DNA of 19,668 bases from Rodentolepis nana. Its lineage: Eukaryota > Platyhelminthes > Cestoda > Cyclophyllidea > Hymenolepididae. Shown here in pieces: positions 7,821-19,552 of this stretch; the first letter of the stretch is position 1; every line of letters begins with the position of its first letter. Under the pieces are notes generated by a model. The model was not told where the DNA came from and did no database searches. It saw nothing but the letters and a program-made list of their open reading frames with translations. The stretch covers positions 1 through 19,668 of the forward strand of contig UZAE01000682.1 of NCBI GenBank assembly GCA_900617975.1, given 5' to 3'. The position numbers were made by a program, and so were the translations under genes.

Positions 7821-10800
7821 AATTCATAAACGTTATTCTTTGCAACATGGCAGTACAAACAGCGCCACCATAAACAGTCTAGGCTTACTTTAACTCAGCT
7901 CTATGACAATTGTCATAAAACTTCGAAGTCCCAGAAATATTCCATCGAATGGCACGGTCCCTAATGACCATTTAATACTAATCAAAAAACAGAAAATGAA
8001 CCAGATATATCAGTCCTAAATTCTTGGAACCGCTATATTCCACCACGCTTACATTACTTCCTCCTAAATAGTTAGGAACTTAGAAAAAAATAATCCATCA
8101 AATGAGCTTTATCTTAAGTTTTATTACAGCACTTTGGCACATTTGAGGTTATCGTAAAAGTAAAACGACTACTTATGGATACAGGTTAAATTATAAAAAG
8201 AAACTGCTATGGCGCAATTTCTTTGTTTCACTTTTATTATAAAATTGAGCAGGACTGTTAACTTTTGTAGTTCGGCAATATTGTTGATAAGCAGTTACTC
8301 AATTGCCATATACTCTGTGACTGGCAAAGTAAAAATTCACACATCAAAAAGAGTACATACAGTTATGAGAAAAAGCTATTGCTAGTATTTCGCCTATGCT
8401 GCATTTCGAATTAAAATGGTTTTCTTGCTCCATTGTTGTACTCACTCCAAGAGTAATCTTTAAGCCATTACAAATTCAACGCAATAAAAAACTCTAATGC
8501 TCTTTGTTTTGTAGTAGATTTTTCATTTATTGCGACATAAATTATTTCAACCTTGTATTTAGTCGCTTCTAGAATTACACGTGATGAGGCTCGGTAAAGG
8601 AACTCTGCTGTTCTATGCTGTGTTAGCTTAACGTTCCATTTACAGATGATTGGTCAATTCATCTTAGCTCTGATTGGGCGAATTGCATAATCTGTTTCAG
8701 TCAGCTGATCAAAAAGATAAATACTTTGTCCCTCTGGCCATTTTCCCAATGTGAAACCTAAAACAAATTGAAAATCTATGAATGTCAAATATTAAATGGG
8801 ATAGTTTCAAAACATATTCCTCTGTCAACAATTAAGCTATTGGTATTGAGAAGTATACAAGAAAGAACTGTAATCTACCTTCCATAAAAAAACATTACAA
8901 GTGGAATGATTCATCGCACTTCAAAGATCGTTATAATTATACCATTCTGTGTTAAACGCCATTATTAGAAAGTAGGCTTTAAGTTAGACCCTTCTACTGG
9001 ATGGTATGGCTATTTAAACAGGGAAAAAAGACAAGAGGCTAGACGCTATTGAAATAGTCACCAGTTTCACGAAAATATCTAGTTTAAGCCTAAACAACAG
9101 TCAGGACTCCCGTATTGCCATTGAGCACATGAAATGTATGTGAAACACTCGTTTAATAAAATCGATAATATCGCATATGTTTTGAACACAACATTTTCGT
9201 CTTAGTCCAAACCGCTTATCACGTGACAAATCGTACTTCTTTGATGACTCATCCGCACACGTTACCATCAGGCCTCAAGTTCCCCGCTAGTCCTTGATAG
9301 CGTTATTAAATCAGCTACCATCTTTCAACTAACTTTAAACTCCGTAGTTTAGGTTATTTAGAACGTAATTAGGAGCTGGTTCACGTCAATATACTTGTCA
9401 GCTTAAAGGTGAATTAATGTTAATTATAAAGGACGATTTGTGCTGTGACCTAACAAGAACGGTGATTAAAATTGCGTCTTGTATAATGCAGATAGAGCTT
9501 TATTTATTTTGCTTTCAAGATAAGTCTGCTTTGCTTCCTAGGGCTAATTCTTATCTGAAGGAATCACATGATTACTGAAACTCTTAACACATTCAAAAGG
9601 AAGTAGAACTTCAATAGTATATCTAAAGTAGCAGGCCCAGAGATTCAATTATAACCACGCCTTATTTCATCGATTATCTTCACGAGCAAATTGACTTAAA
9701 GGTTTTGTAAATTTAATCCATCTGTTTCTCATTAGAACTATCCCTTAATTACAGCTGAGCACTTATTTTTTAAAGACGCGATTGTGAAATCGAATTTTTA
9801 AATCAGACCTCTTATCAGCAGATAAAAGTTCTGGCATGTAATGATGTTTACCATGAAAAATATGATTTTAGTTGTCAAGGTCGAACTTTGTGAGCTAATT
9901 TAATGATCTAACTTTTGAACTTGTATTAACTAAGTTCGTTAGTTATGTTCAAAACATTTGTGGCGTATTATATGTTTTTTTAAATTAGTTATTGGAATAA
10001 AATTTAACTTTCAGTGATAGCAAGCTTAAAATTTGACTATTAGCCCTTCTCGTCGGTTAAACTTCACGCAGCGGGTAAATTCCAATATTACAAGTACTTG
10101 GGATTGAAAAGCGTAAAATTTAAGGCTTCGCCCAATAGTGGACTTTAAATTTCATAATGTTTTGAATATTAGCCAATAATGCCCTTCTAAGAGTTCAACT
10201 CGAGTGAAGGTTCTGTGATATCAGTCATGTTAAATCTATGCAAGGTGTTACAATTCACGAAAGATCAAGCTACTTTTCCTGCCTTGGAAACAAAAAAATA
10301 AACTGAATTGATTAGATCAGCCATCCTAAACAAAACAATCGGTTAGTTGGCTGTAGATTGTGGATATAAATTTGCTCAGTAATATGGGGAAGAAGTGGAC
10401 AAGTTGGAACTTGATGTAGCGAAGGCTCATTGAGTGAGTATTCTACAACCAGAAAACATAAATCAAACGAAGGAACTCCCTTCCAGCCCTCCTCTCGATT
10501 CTTTGCTCTTACACCTGAATAAACTTTCGGTAACGATTTGAGCTGCTTTCTTGTATTTTATTTTGTATTTTTCTTTCCTAAATAAAGTGTAATGAAATAG
10601 ATCTGGTAGATCTATAACATCAAACCCAATGAGGATTTGCCAGTTACTAAACTCATCTGTCTACTAGATGGATGCAATAAAAAGTAAATGAGAAAACGTC
10701 CTCGAAATCGCATGAAATCATGTTATCCGGGTTTTCCATATGAATATATTGCAAGATCAGCTTCATCAAACTTTAAATAAAGAATGCTGCTGACCTCACG

Positions 10801-11816
10801 ATTTGGCAGCGCAGGTAAAAAAGAGTTCTAATTTTTAATGTCCTCACTCTCCTCTAAAGCGGTGTCGTCAAAATCGTATGGCCAACCGTTCATTGAAATC
10901 ACTAGGTCAGCATGTTCTGGACATCGTATTCATGAACCCATCCCGATGCCCATGGAACAAATCAAGAAAATTAAATTTTGGTCCACTTGAACTTTACATA
11001 GGGGTTCATAACCTCTATAAAAAATGTGTAACTTCAAGGAATGCAAGGTTCAACTTAAGCAACGCTCTTGAATACTGACGTCCTCATAAACTACTACTCA
11101 AGTCCTCAATAGTCCTAACTGCGTATTATGGTTAATTAGTCCTTTAGCAGTATAGTTATTCCCCGGGTTCAGAGTTTGTCCCATGATTAAAATTGTGAAT
11201 GTTTTTTGCTTGACACTCATTTGACCGCTTTTGGTTTCATGATTCAACAGCATCATGGGTTTACAAATGTAGGATAGTAAATTCAGGTCAGAGTGAAATG
11301 GCCTTTACTTTAGACTACTTAAGTAAACTTGACATTCTCCCTCTTTGTGTACAATCAGTAATTTCTTTCATTTCACGGCTGAAAATATATGACAATTAGG
11401 AAATTAAGGCGCCTTTTTACAGTTCAGCAGCATAGCCAAATAGGAAATAAATTTGATAATTTTACTTGCTCAAGCCCTCTTTCTTTCTCTTTAAAATTAC
11501 TAAAATAATTATTATGCCATTGGTTCGAAAAAAATCAATTCGTTGGAACGAGCAAAATTAATTAATAAATCAGATTTCAACTGGAGCATTTATTCGTTCT
11601 TGCCGGTGGTCTAATTGACTTAGAGCAATTGCATGTCAATGTACTTTGAAAAATCAGTGTTAAGTGCTACTATTTTGTTTGCAACTCTGTTATTTTCAGT
11701 CCATGCTTTACCTATTTATTTCAAACATCTATCAGCGATGATTTTTAGCTCACTGTTTGGGGAGTATGAGTTATTTGTTGACAAACCTCAATCCTCATTA
11801 AAAGCTACCTTTCCAG
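7821..11816. other. Long stretch without recognisable genes
   Basis: AT-rich, stop-dense sequence on both strands. No open frame of 60 codons occurs from 7893 to 10878. At about 10840-11078 three frames are open together: a 50-codon plus frame from ATG at 10840, the plus frame 10878-11078, and a minus frame ending in an acidic tail. That pattern fits locally higher GC better than a gene. At about 11590 a short plus-strand frame follows an AG; it reads FQLEHLFVLAGGLIDLEQLH and could be an exon, but nothing ties it to a transcript. Confidence 0.45.
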
Positions 11817-13718
11817 GAATGATGAATGTTATCGACAGGCTATGAGCTGTGGCAACCGCGTGCTTACATGGAAAGATGCTGTATACCGCCAGATCGAAAG
11901 TGGAACGTTAAGAACTGGTATGCGGAATTCAAGACCGCAGGTTCTATATCGAAGTTCTGAGGGTGGTTTAAGAAACTGCGTGTGAATGGTTAATAGGTAG
12001 AGACAAAAACAATTACCAATGTCGATTTCTGCCTCTGAAAACATAAATCTTCTCCTCACTAGGTGTCAAACAAAAAAAACGAAGAAGCGAGGACGAAGGT
12101 CTTGCACTTTTAAGTGGATCGATATTCCTTTTGTGCACCAATCAACAAAGAACTTCTGAATCCTATGATACATAATAAAAATCCAGCTTATCGGTGCTTC
12201 CTCTATGCGCCACGCTTTAAAATTAAAATAAGAAGTTACTTCTCAAACCCTATGTTTAACTTCGCTGGAGGGAAATTAATATCATATATTCTGATTCGTT
12301 TGATGACGGAAGTCTGTGACTCATGTCTAGTATGAGATACAGCCTCATAATTATTAAAAAAGAGTTCTTAAATTATTAATACAGGAATCCACGGAGGATA
12401 AGTTAGATAAAATTAATCATTCTAACTGACTTTAAAAAAGACCAGATCGACAATTTTACGTCTCTATAATTAAAAGTTTTATGACTTATAGAAAACGGTT
12501 AAGTGTCCGAATTCAGCAATTTCCTTTTACAAACTGACTAGTTCTAGGACCTGAAGCAAAAACCTAGCTCGCGTATGCATACATACCTCTAGCTAAGCAG
12601 GCGTACATGCACGATGGGAGATACCACAGCGCTCCTACGGCCGCACTTTCGCGCACGCTCATCTGATGAGCTTGTGTGTACACGCCGCCGCACCGTTGCC
12701 ATAACAACCACCCTTAAGGTCCTGACTCTTGTGCTCGGACTACGCATGGCAGTACAGCCGAGAGCAATAGTGCTAGCTGCAAATCATCGGGTTTAGACGC
12801 ACATACACACTCACTTGGTACGCTATTTGTGGTGCAGTTTTTTTCATTAATTTTGCACTATACCTACATGCTGCAGACGATTCTAGAGTTTTTAAGAAAT
12901 TAGATTTCAGGCAGCTGAATTTTCTATGTTTACATTGATCTACAAGCTACACAATCATGGAACATTTACAAGTTTAATAAAATCAATTAAGCCATGAAAG
13001 ATTAAATTTATTAGGTCTTTTTACGCCTTGAAGTGCTCTCAGGGTAATTATGATTGAAGTGTCAAATTTTATTTGAGTTTATGGATCTGTGCAGCCCATG
13101 GAAATGATTCAACGCTTCATTTTATTGCACATTGAAAAAAAACTAAACAGCTCTTATTGGAATTGTATACCCTTGCCTTTAGGCTGCAAGTTCAGGGAAA
13201 GTTTGAAACACTTCATGGATTTAAGGCGGCGTATTTGCTAGTGGTGAGCTTTGCAGTGCTCTCAGGTACAAACTGAGGGAAGTTCAAAGGAACAAAGTAC
13301 TGTGGAATCAGAAATTCATGCAATGTTATTCTCTCTTAGATAATTTGTTTTAGGAAAGTTCTGTTGATTTAAAAATAGAAGTATCCTTCATAAAGCGAAA
13401 ATTCATGATCATGAACTCAATAAAGATATGGTTCATGAGCTCAGTTGAATCTTTCGTTTATGATTAGCCATATTTGCATCACATTAAAGGAAAACTTCTC
13501 AACTATTATATTTAATAGATTTAAAGTTGGCGGCTTTATTTTTGTTTTATCCTGAAACGGATCCCAGTAAGTGTTTTAATATGAACCAGTTATTACCTAG
13601 CGGTAGCATAATTACAGTGACCCGTCCCGACCCAAAAACTCGTAAATGCAAGCTAGAGGTGATGTCCAGTAACGAAATGAGAATGGAAATAAGTGCTAAT
13701 GAATGGTTAGAAATATAA
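11817..13718 (+). CDS. Hypothetical spliced gene, last two exons (tentative)
   Basis: Two plus-strand frames join in compatible phase. The first is 11817-11917 (101 nt), after a pyrimidine-rich acceptor (TACCTTTCCAG) and ending at AACTG|GTATGC, the donor hexamer also used in the MMADHC gene; it reads DECYRQAMSCGNRVLTWKDA and on to SGTLRT. The second is 13519-13718 (200 nt), after TTTAATAG and ending at TAA; it includes LLPSGSIITVTRPDPKTRKC and ends in SANEWLEI. The join makes an Asp codon. An AATAAA lies 88 nt after the stop. I do not recognise the product and found no upstream exon ending in the phase needed, so the 5' part is missing. The first segment is also open on the opposite strand (11829-12059) with its own splice-like ends, so strand is not certain. 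Chance remains a serious alternative. Confidence 0.2.
12597..12800. promoter_or_regulatory. CpG-rich island with X-box-like palindrome
   Basis: About 200 bp with clearly higher GC and many CpG (for example GGCCGCACTTTCGCGCACGC), set in AT-rich flanks. At 12695-12708 it contains GTTGCCATAACAAC, one base off the symmetric RFX-type X-box GTTGCCATGGCAAC. Both strands have a 50-60 codon open frame through it (plus 12614-12796), as expected of GC-rich DNA. It could be a promoter island, a first exon or a foreign insertion; no downstream gene could be identified to decide. Confidence 0.25.
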
Positions 13719-13805
13719 AAACCAAACGATTCAAGCAATTCTTAAACCTTATGTATGATGATATTCTGTTTGAACTAAGCCTACCAAACACATATTACGT
13801 TCAAT

Positions 13806-13811
13806 AATAAA
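13806..13811 (+). terminator. Possible polyadenylation signal
   Basis: AATAAA, 88 nt after the stop of the tentative exon ending at 13718. It is meaningful only if that exon is real. Confidence 0.2.
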
Positions 13812-13947
13812 AGGATGAAGGAATTTAACAGATTCCAATTTGGTGATTAATCGATTAAATTAGATAAATGCGTCGAAAAGGTGGCCTTACTTATTGGCCA
13901 ATTAGCCTATGAGATAGAGCACCAAAATTAAAATGTGAATATTCTCA

Positions 13948-14024
13948 ACAGAATTAGCGTAGTGGTTAGTTTGTTATCGAGCATGTCTGGCATAGCAAAT
14001 ACCACAGGCTCGATTCCTAGCTGT
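13948..14024 (+). repeat. tRNA-like sequence (SINE head or tRNA pseudogene)
   Basis: It contains a full A box TAGCGTAGTGG at 13955-13965, followed by TTAG as in a tRNA D-arm, and a B box GGCTCGATTCC at 14007-14017. The 52 nt spacing is right for an internal pol III promoter. The T-stem keeps only about three pairs and I could fold no convincing anticodon or acceptor stem, so it is not a working tRNA. A tRNA-derived SINE head or a decayed tRNA gene fits best. I saw no second copy in the window, and the 3' end of any SINE is not evident. Confidence 0.5.
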
Positions 14025-14039
14025 AAACACCCAGGGAAC

Positions 14040-14935
14040 AGAGTGGTAAATAACGCCGGTTATGACTGTTTAACGTGGAGGGTGGCAGAATTTAAACCCT
14101 AACAAATGAGCCTTCATGATGGCTATTGCTCTACATCTAAAAACGTTTTCCCAATAAGCCAAGTGAATAATTTTTGTTTCATTAAATAAAGGCAGTTATG
14201 ATGAAAATGATGGAAGATGGAAGTTCATTTTTTTACTACCACTCATTTGACAATCGATAAAAAATATTACATCCCCTAAACGTGTCGCATTTGAGTAATC
14301 AATGCCTGCAAGCACAGCAAATAATAAAAATAGGCACTCCAGCAATAAATTGGAACTTTTATTGTTAAGAAAAATATTTTTGCAAGCAAAATACCTTGCA
14401 TCAGACGCAGATAAACATGATCGGATGCATTGCATCTCAAATTACCCATTCTTGAACGAATTCACCAACAAATAGGAAAATAATTCATATGCCATTGGGC
14501 GAAATGGAGCATAACTAAAGCATTGAATTCCTCTTGGAGGGCTTTTAATTAGCCCTTCCCTTATGCATAAATATAAATTCCAGAATGAAAATAAAAATGG
14601 ATATAAGCACCAATTATACTAAAACAATCTAATGAGGGATGGGGATCAGGAACTTGATGGGAGGGGGGGGGAAATTAATAAAACCTAATTTTTTCCGGAC
14701 TTTTGACTCATTAGGATATCCATCATAAACCAAATAGATATTTTTCAGCGCATCTTAACCTTAGACTCTGCTCCAACTTTCTAGGGTGTAGTTCTTGAGC
14801 ATCTGAGTGGTAACTGACAAAAGTATTGATCAGTGTTGATTCAACGTTTGAACGAAGTCATACAATGACCATTTTAAGTGGTATTAAGATGTTTTTATTC
14901 AGTTATATTAACGCAGCAATAGATCATTCATCCAT
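14040..14935. other. No gene recognised
   Basis: A minus-strand frame (14196-14435) can also be read as two spliced pieces (donor GCAAG|GTATTT, acceptor TGTGCTTGCAG), giving a 50-60 aa product that includes IDYSNATRLGDVIFFIDCQ and ends at TAA. The join is in phase and the acceptor is good, but no family is recognised and the unspliced frame is open too. A G-run (GGGAGGGGGGGGG) lies near 14660. Confidence 0.3.
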
Positions 14936-15252
14936 TTCAAATGGCAGGCGTTTTGATAATTATCATTAGCCATTTAGTTGACTTCAGGCTTCATAGCGGG
15001 AAGGAACATCAAAGTAACAGAAAGTCGAAAGAGGGGTGGTGAACAGAAGAGTGATTCACAGATGTAAAAGAGACAAACAGACACAAAGGTAGAGGAGAGA
15101 TGAGGTGAGTATTGTAGGAGTAGTCGAATATAACATACAGTGGGGTCATGGTAGTTTGAGTCAGAAGTCAACTGCCGGTTAATAGACTTTTTGTGCCGTA
15201 TGAGTAACGTTGCCCAGGGTGCACCACATGGAGGTAAGTCTATTTCACACCT
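14936..15252 (+). repeat. Dispersed ~300 bp repeat, copy D
   Basis: The most complete copy. It starts TTCAAATGGCAGGCGTTTTGATAA-like and ends GAGGTAAGTCTATTTCACACC. Blocks shared with the other copies are CATTAGCC, AGTTGACTTCAGGCTTC, GGAAGGAACATCAAAGT, TTCACAGATGTAAAAGAGAC, AACATACAGTGGGGTCATGGTAG, GAGTCAGAAGTCAACTGC and GCCCAGGGTGCACCACATGG. The minus-strand frame 14974-15285 lies almost wholly inside it; its resemblance to the frame at 4063-4251 is explained by repeat homology, not by a protein family. Confidence 0.85.
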
Positions 15253-15911
15253 CGCAGTAAACCATCGTGCTTCATTTAATTGCATTAAAGATTATTTCAA
15301 AAACAATCACAGGTAATTCTGAATGTAAACCGAAATAGAATGGGATTTAAATTAGATTGTTGCTTTGTTATGGCTCACGCCTGCACTAATAATAACTAAA
15401 TACGCAATGGTTCAATAGTGAAGGTTAATATCATAAAAGGCCCTTAAGAGTCGGCCATGTTAAAACCATTTTAGTAGGTGATAAATTAGTAGAGTGGACT
15501 TATGCAACAGCCCAATTTAATAGATACGCTCTGGACATCTCGGACTTGAACCTTCTAAAAAAACTCCGAGAATAAATATTTAAATTTGAACTGATGAACT
15601 TAAAGACTGAGCCATTAATCAGCACTTAAATTCAAGATGAAATAAACCATATCTATTTCAATAAAGCAATTTATAACCTTGAGTGCACACCACCACACCT
15701 TATTGGGATCCTTAACTGTTGTCAGTGTCTGCATACTTTCTCTTGGCCGAACATCATTTTTAGGCGTCTTGACGATATTTTATGGAACATTTTTATTCCC
15801 TGTCGATTAGTTTAAAGCATAGATGCATATTCATGCTGATTAACGAGCATAATTTATGATCGAATACCAGAGGAAGGCGAGAATTTGATTATGCACACTC
15901 AGCACACCTAG

Positions 15912-16109
15912 ATTTCGGACGGCATTCATGCTGATCTCCTCACATGTTTGTTCAATAACTCGAGGAGTAAAACACACTTCCTGCAAGCAAATAAGTTGAA
16001 TGTTAATTTCGATAGTCAAATGATGCAGAGGGGAAGTCTCGAAACAGATAAGCACAATATGTTGCCTCGCCACATGTGCGGTTTCAAAGAAATCAACAAT
16101 TATTTACTG
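15912..16109 (+). other. Possible exon of unknown gene
   Basis: A 66-codon phase-0 segment between CACACCTAG and a near-ideal donor TTACTG|GTAAGA. It contains SDGIHADLLTCLFNNSRSK and MLPRHMCGFKEINNYLL. The same frame continues unspliced to 16214. The opposite strand is also open (15840-16073), with a good acceptor TTATTTGCTTGCAG, so the coding strand cannot be decided by eye. No family is recognised. Confidence 0.15.
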
Positions 16110-17522
16110 GTAAGAAAGGAAATGAACTCGGTCAGTCCAAGTGTAAGTCCAAAAGAATCAAAATACCTCCTGTCCCTAGATGGAGAGATGCTGTTTCTTT
16201 ACCTAACCTACTGAGGCGATTCTTGTCAACAAAATCCAGTACATATTGAGGCATTGTTTGACCAGGATGATCCGTCTTTTTATTTTTATTTAGTAGGTTT
16301 AAACAGAATAGCTAAAACAACAGACTAAAGATTTAAAACTTTTAGCTTAGATGAGTTCAATAAGCAACTAGTTATAAATAGACCTTTAATAAACAAATCA
16401 AATATTTTTAAGGTTTACTAAAAGTTTGTGATGCTTGGACTCCTAAAATCTCCATTTTGATTCGTATTTTTGGTATATGAAATTATGGTAACGTATTGTC
16501 TCAAAAATGGCAAGAGCAAAATTCAAACTTGGAGAAAACTGTTAGTTTTTATGCAATGGGAATTAATCAAGGGGTTGTATTCAAAGAGTAATTAAAATAC
16601 ATAGTAAATCGATCAAGATATGCGCATCTTAAATTGCGTTTATAAGTAGGCTTAGTTATATTTTGAGAGGAGCAAATGCTGTTACGTGTTAATTTAAACA
16701 AAAAAAACATAAAAATCGCCGAAGCGTATTATTTGTTTCAATAACCCAATGTTTCCCTTTTGGGAAATAAACACTTTCTTCTACCTTTCAACGAAGCAGA
16801 ATCGGTTTGTGGAGCGCATCCAGACTTTGTTCTTGAAAACCGACACCAAATACTTCAAGCTGTGGTGGTTTTAATGCAGACCGATACCAATAGAAACTCG
16901 ATTTATTTAATAACCCCTAAGCTTCAGAACCTACATTTTCCACATTAAAGAATTGAAAGTAACGCAAACCGATAGAATCATTAGTCTAAAGAAACACATC
17001 AAAAATGAAAAAATGCCCACTCAATCTAGTGGAACTCTATTTAAGTTATTTTTTCAATAAGTGGGTTTGCGTTTCATAAATTCTCAGGTGCTGAATATTT
17101 CCATATTGAGATGCCTTCAAGAGTAATTGTCAATATTATAGCCAACATGTGAAATACCTCTTTTTCAGTCTGTATAGCTCGTCAATTTTGTTTATTTAAG
17201 CTGTAATAAAAAATTGGCATTGGCATTCTTTTTATAATAACTGAAAGTAGTATTTGCTTTCAATAATACTTTGCAGGGGATAACATAAACAAAATGAAAA
17301 GCTGTTAACATTTCCTACTTTTCAAATAAAGCACCAATGTACCTACACATGTAGATATACCACACCTCTTCATCAAAAAGCTATAAGGCTATAAGGTCTG
17401 ATACGTTGGAATATTTCCCCTGAATGATATACTCATGAATAAATCATACTCTCCTCAATTGCTGAGCCCTATTTTCTTAGTTACCTTATCCCCATTCATT
17501 AAATTTCTATTCTACATTCGAC

Positions 17523-17537
17523 TTCTTCTTCTTCTTC
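17523..17537 (+). repeat. TTC trinucleotide microsatellite
   Basis: Five perfect TTC units within a pyrimidine-rich stretch. Short and without visible function. Confidence 0.7.
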
Positions 17538-19536
17538 TTAATCTAATTCATTTTTTTAAAAATTTTAAACCCAGTGTGAGGGCGTCCACTGTGCGATCAA
17601 CTACTATAGTTTTTCTTTAAATCTCCCCTTAGACACCTTCCACTCTGGTTCGAGGTGAAGATCCTAGAAAAAACGAAGGATGCTCTAAACTGTAGCAATT
17701 TATCCAAAAGCACAGTCAACCCAATATGTAATTTCAGTTTTAATAGCCTGTTAAATCATCTGCAATTGGTTCAAATAAAAGTGAATTATTTTTCACTTAA
17801 GCTTTTCAAAACATCTCCACTTAAATCCCTTTATTAAATAAAACGTATCCTTTTTTTAAAAATCACTAGAAGTCATAATGCCTACTGCCCATGATTTTAT
17901 CATTGAAAAACAAATCAGCCTCCTCTTTAAGTGGTGAAGGAGACTAGGTCTATGACAGTTTTACGTATTTGATAAAATTGAGATAATATTTCTACGATCC
18001 CTTAGTAACGCACAGAAAAATGAAAAAATAGCAGAATTTTCGGTTGTGAGAAATAAGCAAACTCAGTCTAACTGATTAACTTGAGGGAAACAAAAAATGC
18101 TGCGACCAACATCTGGGTGGTAAAACACAAAATGTTAATTTGACAATTCGTCTTCTGGATTGCAGCAGCAACTGCTTGTCAAGCTTGCTCAGTGCTTATT
18201 GGTCAAGATTGTAGTTAAGGTGGCTTAGTTTTGCCACTTTGAATCGACTTTGTTACCCTCCTACCATAGCCATTAGAAGAAGATAGTAGATGGATAGATA
18301 TTGGTAATCATGTAAATAAGTCTGAACATAACTTCTCCCAGAAACCTGTTGCAATTTGAATAAACAAATTGTGTCTTTAAGTGGAAGGTACCCAACCTGA
18401 ATGTCTCACTTTATTTCCAATTGAAGCGCTTGACTTCCAACTGAACTTACTTAGTGCTTTCTGATGCCCTAACGTGAGTCAGCAATCAACGAAAGGGAAG
18501 TAAGCCATTCTCAATCGCCTCTTGCCAACTTGGCCCTTCAAATTAGAAATTCAGTTAAATCCGTAACAGTGATAATGGTATTAGTCCCCACTATACAATT
18601 TTGTAAACTTCTTTAATTCGGGTTTATGGTTGCTTCTGCAACTCAATGAATTTGAACTGACAGAGTGAAGGAAAATGCTTCCAATTTTAAACTTTTTTCT
18701 CTTGAAAACCACTTTCCTTGAAAGTTGGGAATGCAAGTTCCATGTTATTCACAGTCCTTTTTAAAATAAATATTATATGGAAGGTTATGTACCCTATGTA
18801 GAAACCTTTACTTTCATGAGACCCCCTTGTTTAAGTAGACAAAATTTTAATTTTATTCAGGCGCGTTTTAGAAATAGTCGTATTTTAATCAATTAACAAT
18901 TCCATGTTGGCTAAATAGGTCAGTATTTGTTTCCACTTTCCCATGCATATGCTCTTGTGCACTTCAAAATGAACAAAAGTACACAGATATTCCATTACGG
19001 AGCCATGAACCCAGTGAAAAATAAACTGTTTATGCAAACTAAAAAAGCTAGTTAAATTGAGCATTCTGTATATCTCACTCTGAAGACCAAGAAGAACTGA
19101 GAGAAAAGTAAATACAGTAATTCAATTTAAAAGAATTACTTGCTTTGCTTAACCACTACCACCACACCAGTATTTCCAAATCATTAAAATTTCATCATAA
19201 ATGCACTCGTAAAGTGCCAACTGAGTGCTACTAAGTTGATCTGATACGCACCCCTAAAAGTTTTAACGCAGTGTTTTGTGTATGCTAACGCCTATCTGAG
19301 TGAAAGGTAGTGAAATCATGACATCGAAACCCCAAACTCAAATAAGCATTTTTTGGTAATGGCACTATTTACCACTTCTCTTCCCTTTTTTCCTTAAAAC
19401 AGGTTCCATTTTGTTTGATTTTTCATAAAAAATTAATTCTTTACTTTTTCAATACGATTGTGGTTTATGCATTCATTGCTCACTTTGTAGATATTAGGGC
19501 ATATTGTGTAGTATATGTCAATTGAAGCCCCTTGAA

Positions 19537-19552
19537 CACGTGTGTTCACGTG
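19537..19552 (+). promoter_or_regulatory. Twin CACGTG E-boxes
   Basis: Two exact CACGTG motifs, at 19537-19542 and 19547-19552, lie 10 bp apart, one helical turn. The first sits inside an inverted repeat GAACAC/GTGTTC (19534-19547) with a 2 nt spacer. CACGTG is the core site of bHLH-Zip factors of the MYC/MAX/MITF/USF type. No gene start is visible nearby, and the window ends 116 bp later. Confidence 0.3.

Noticed and set aside
7633..7893. 86-codon plus-strand frame
   Set aside because: It lies almost entirely inside repeat copy C.
11840..11965. Mariner-like transposase fragment (VKNWYAEFK in plus frame 1)
   Set aside because: Only one short resemblance to the transposase helix-turn-helix; no catalytic DDD signature, no terminal repeats, and two other frames are open over the same bases.
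12668..12690. Hammerhead ribozyme core (CTGATGAG at 12664)
   Set aside because: No GAAA follows at the needed distance and no flanking stems could be paired. The similar CTGATGA near 15593 fails for the same reason.
14974..15285. 103-codon minus-strand frame, the longest in the right half
   Set aside because: It lies almost wholly inside repeat copy D; corresponding frames in other copies are broken.
15900..16073. APE-type endonuclease fragment of a non-LTR element (minus frame INIQLICLQEV)
   Set aside because: A single short resemblance with no further endonuclease or reverse-transcriptase motif upstream or downstream.
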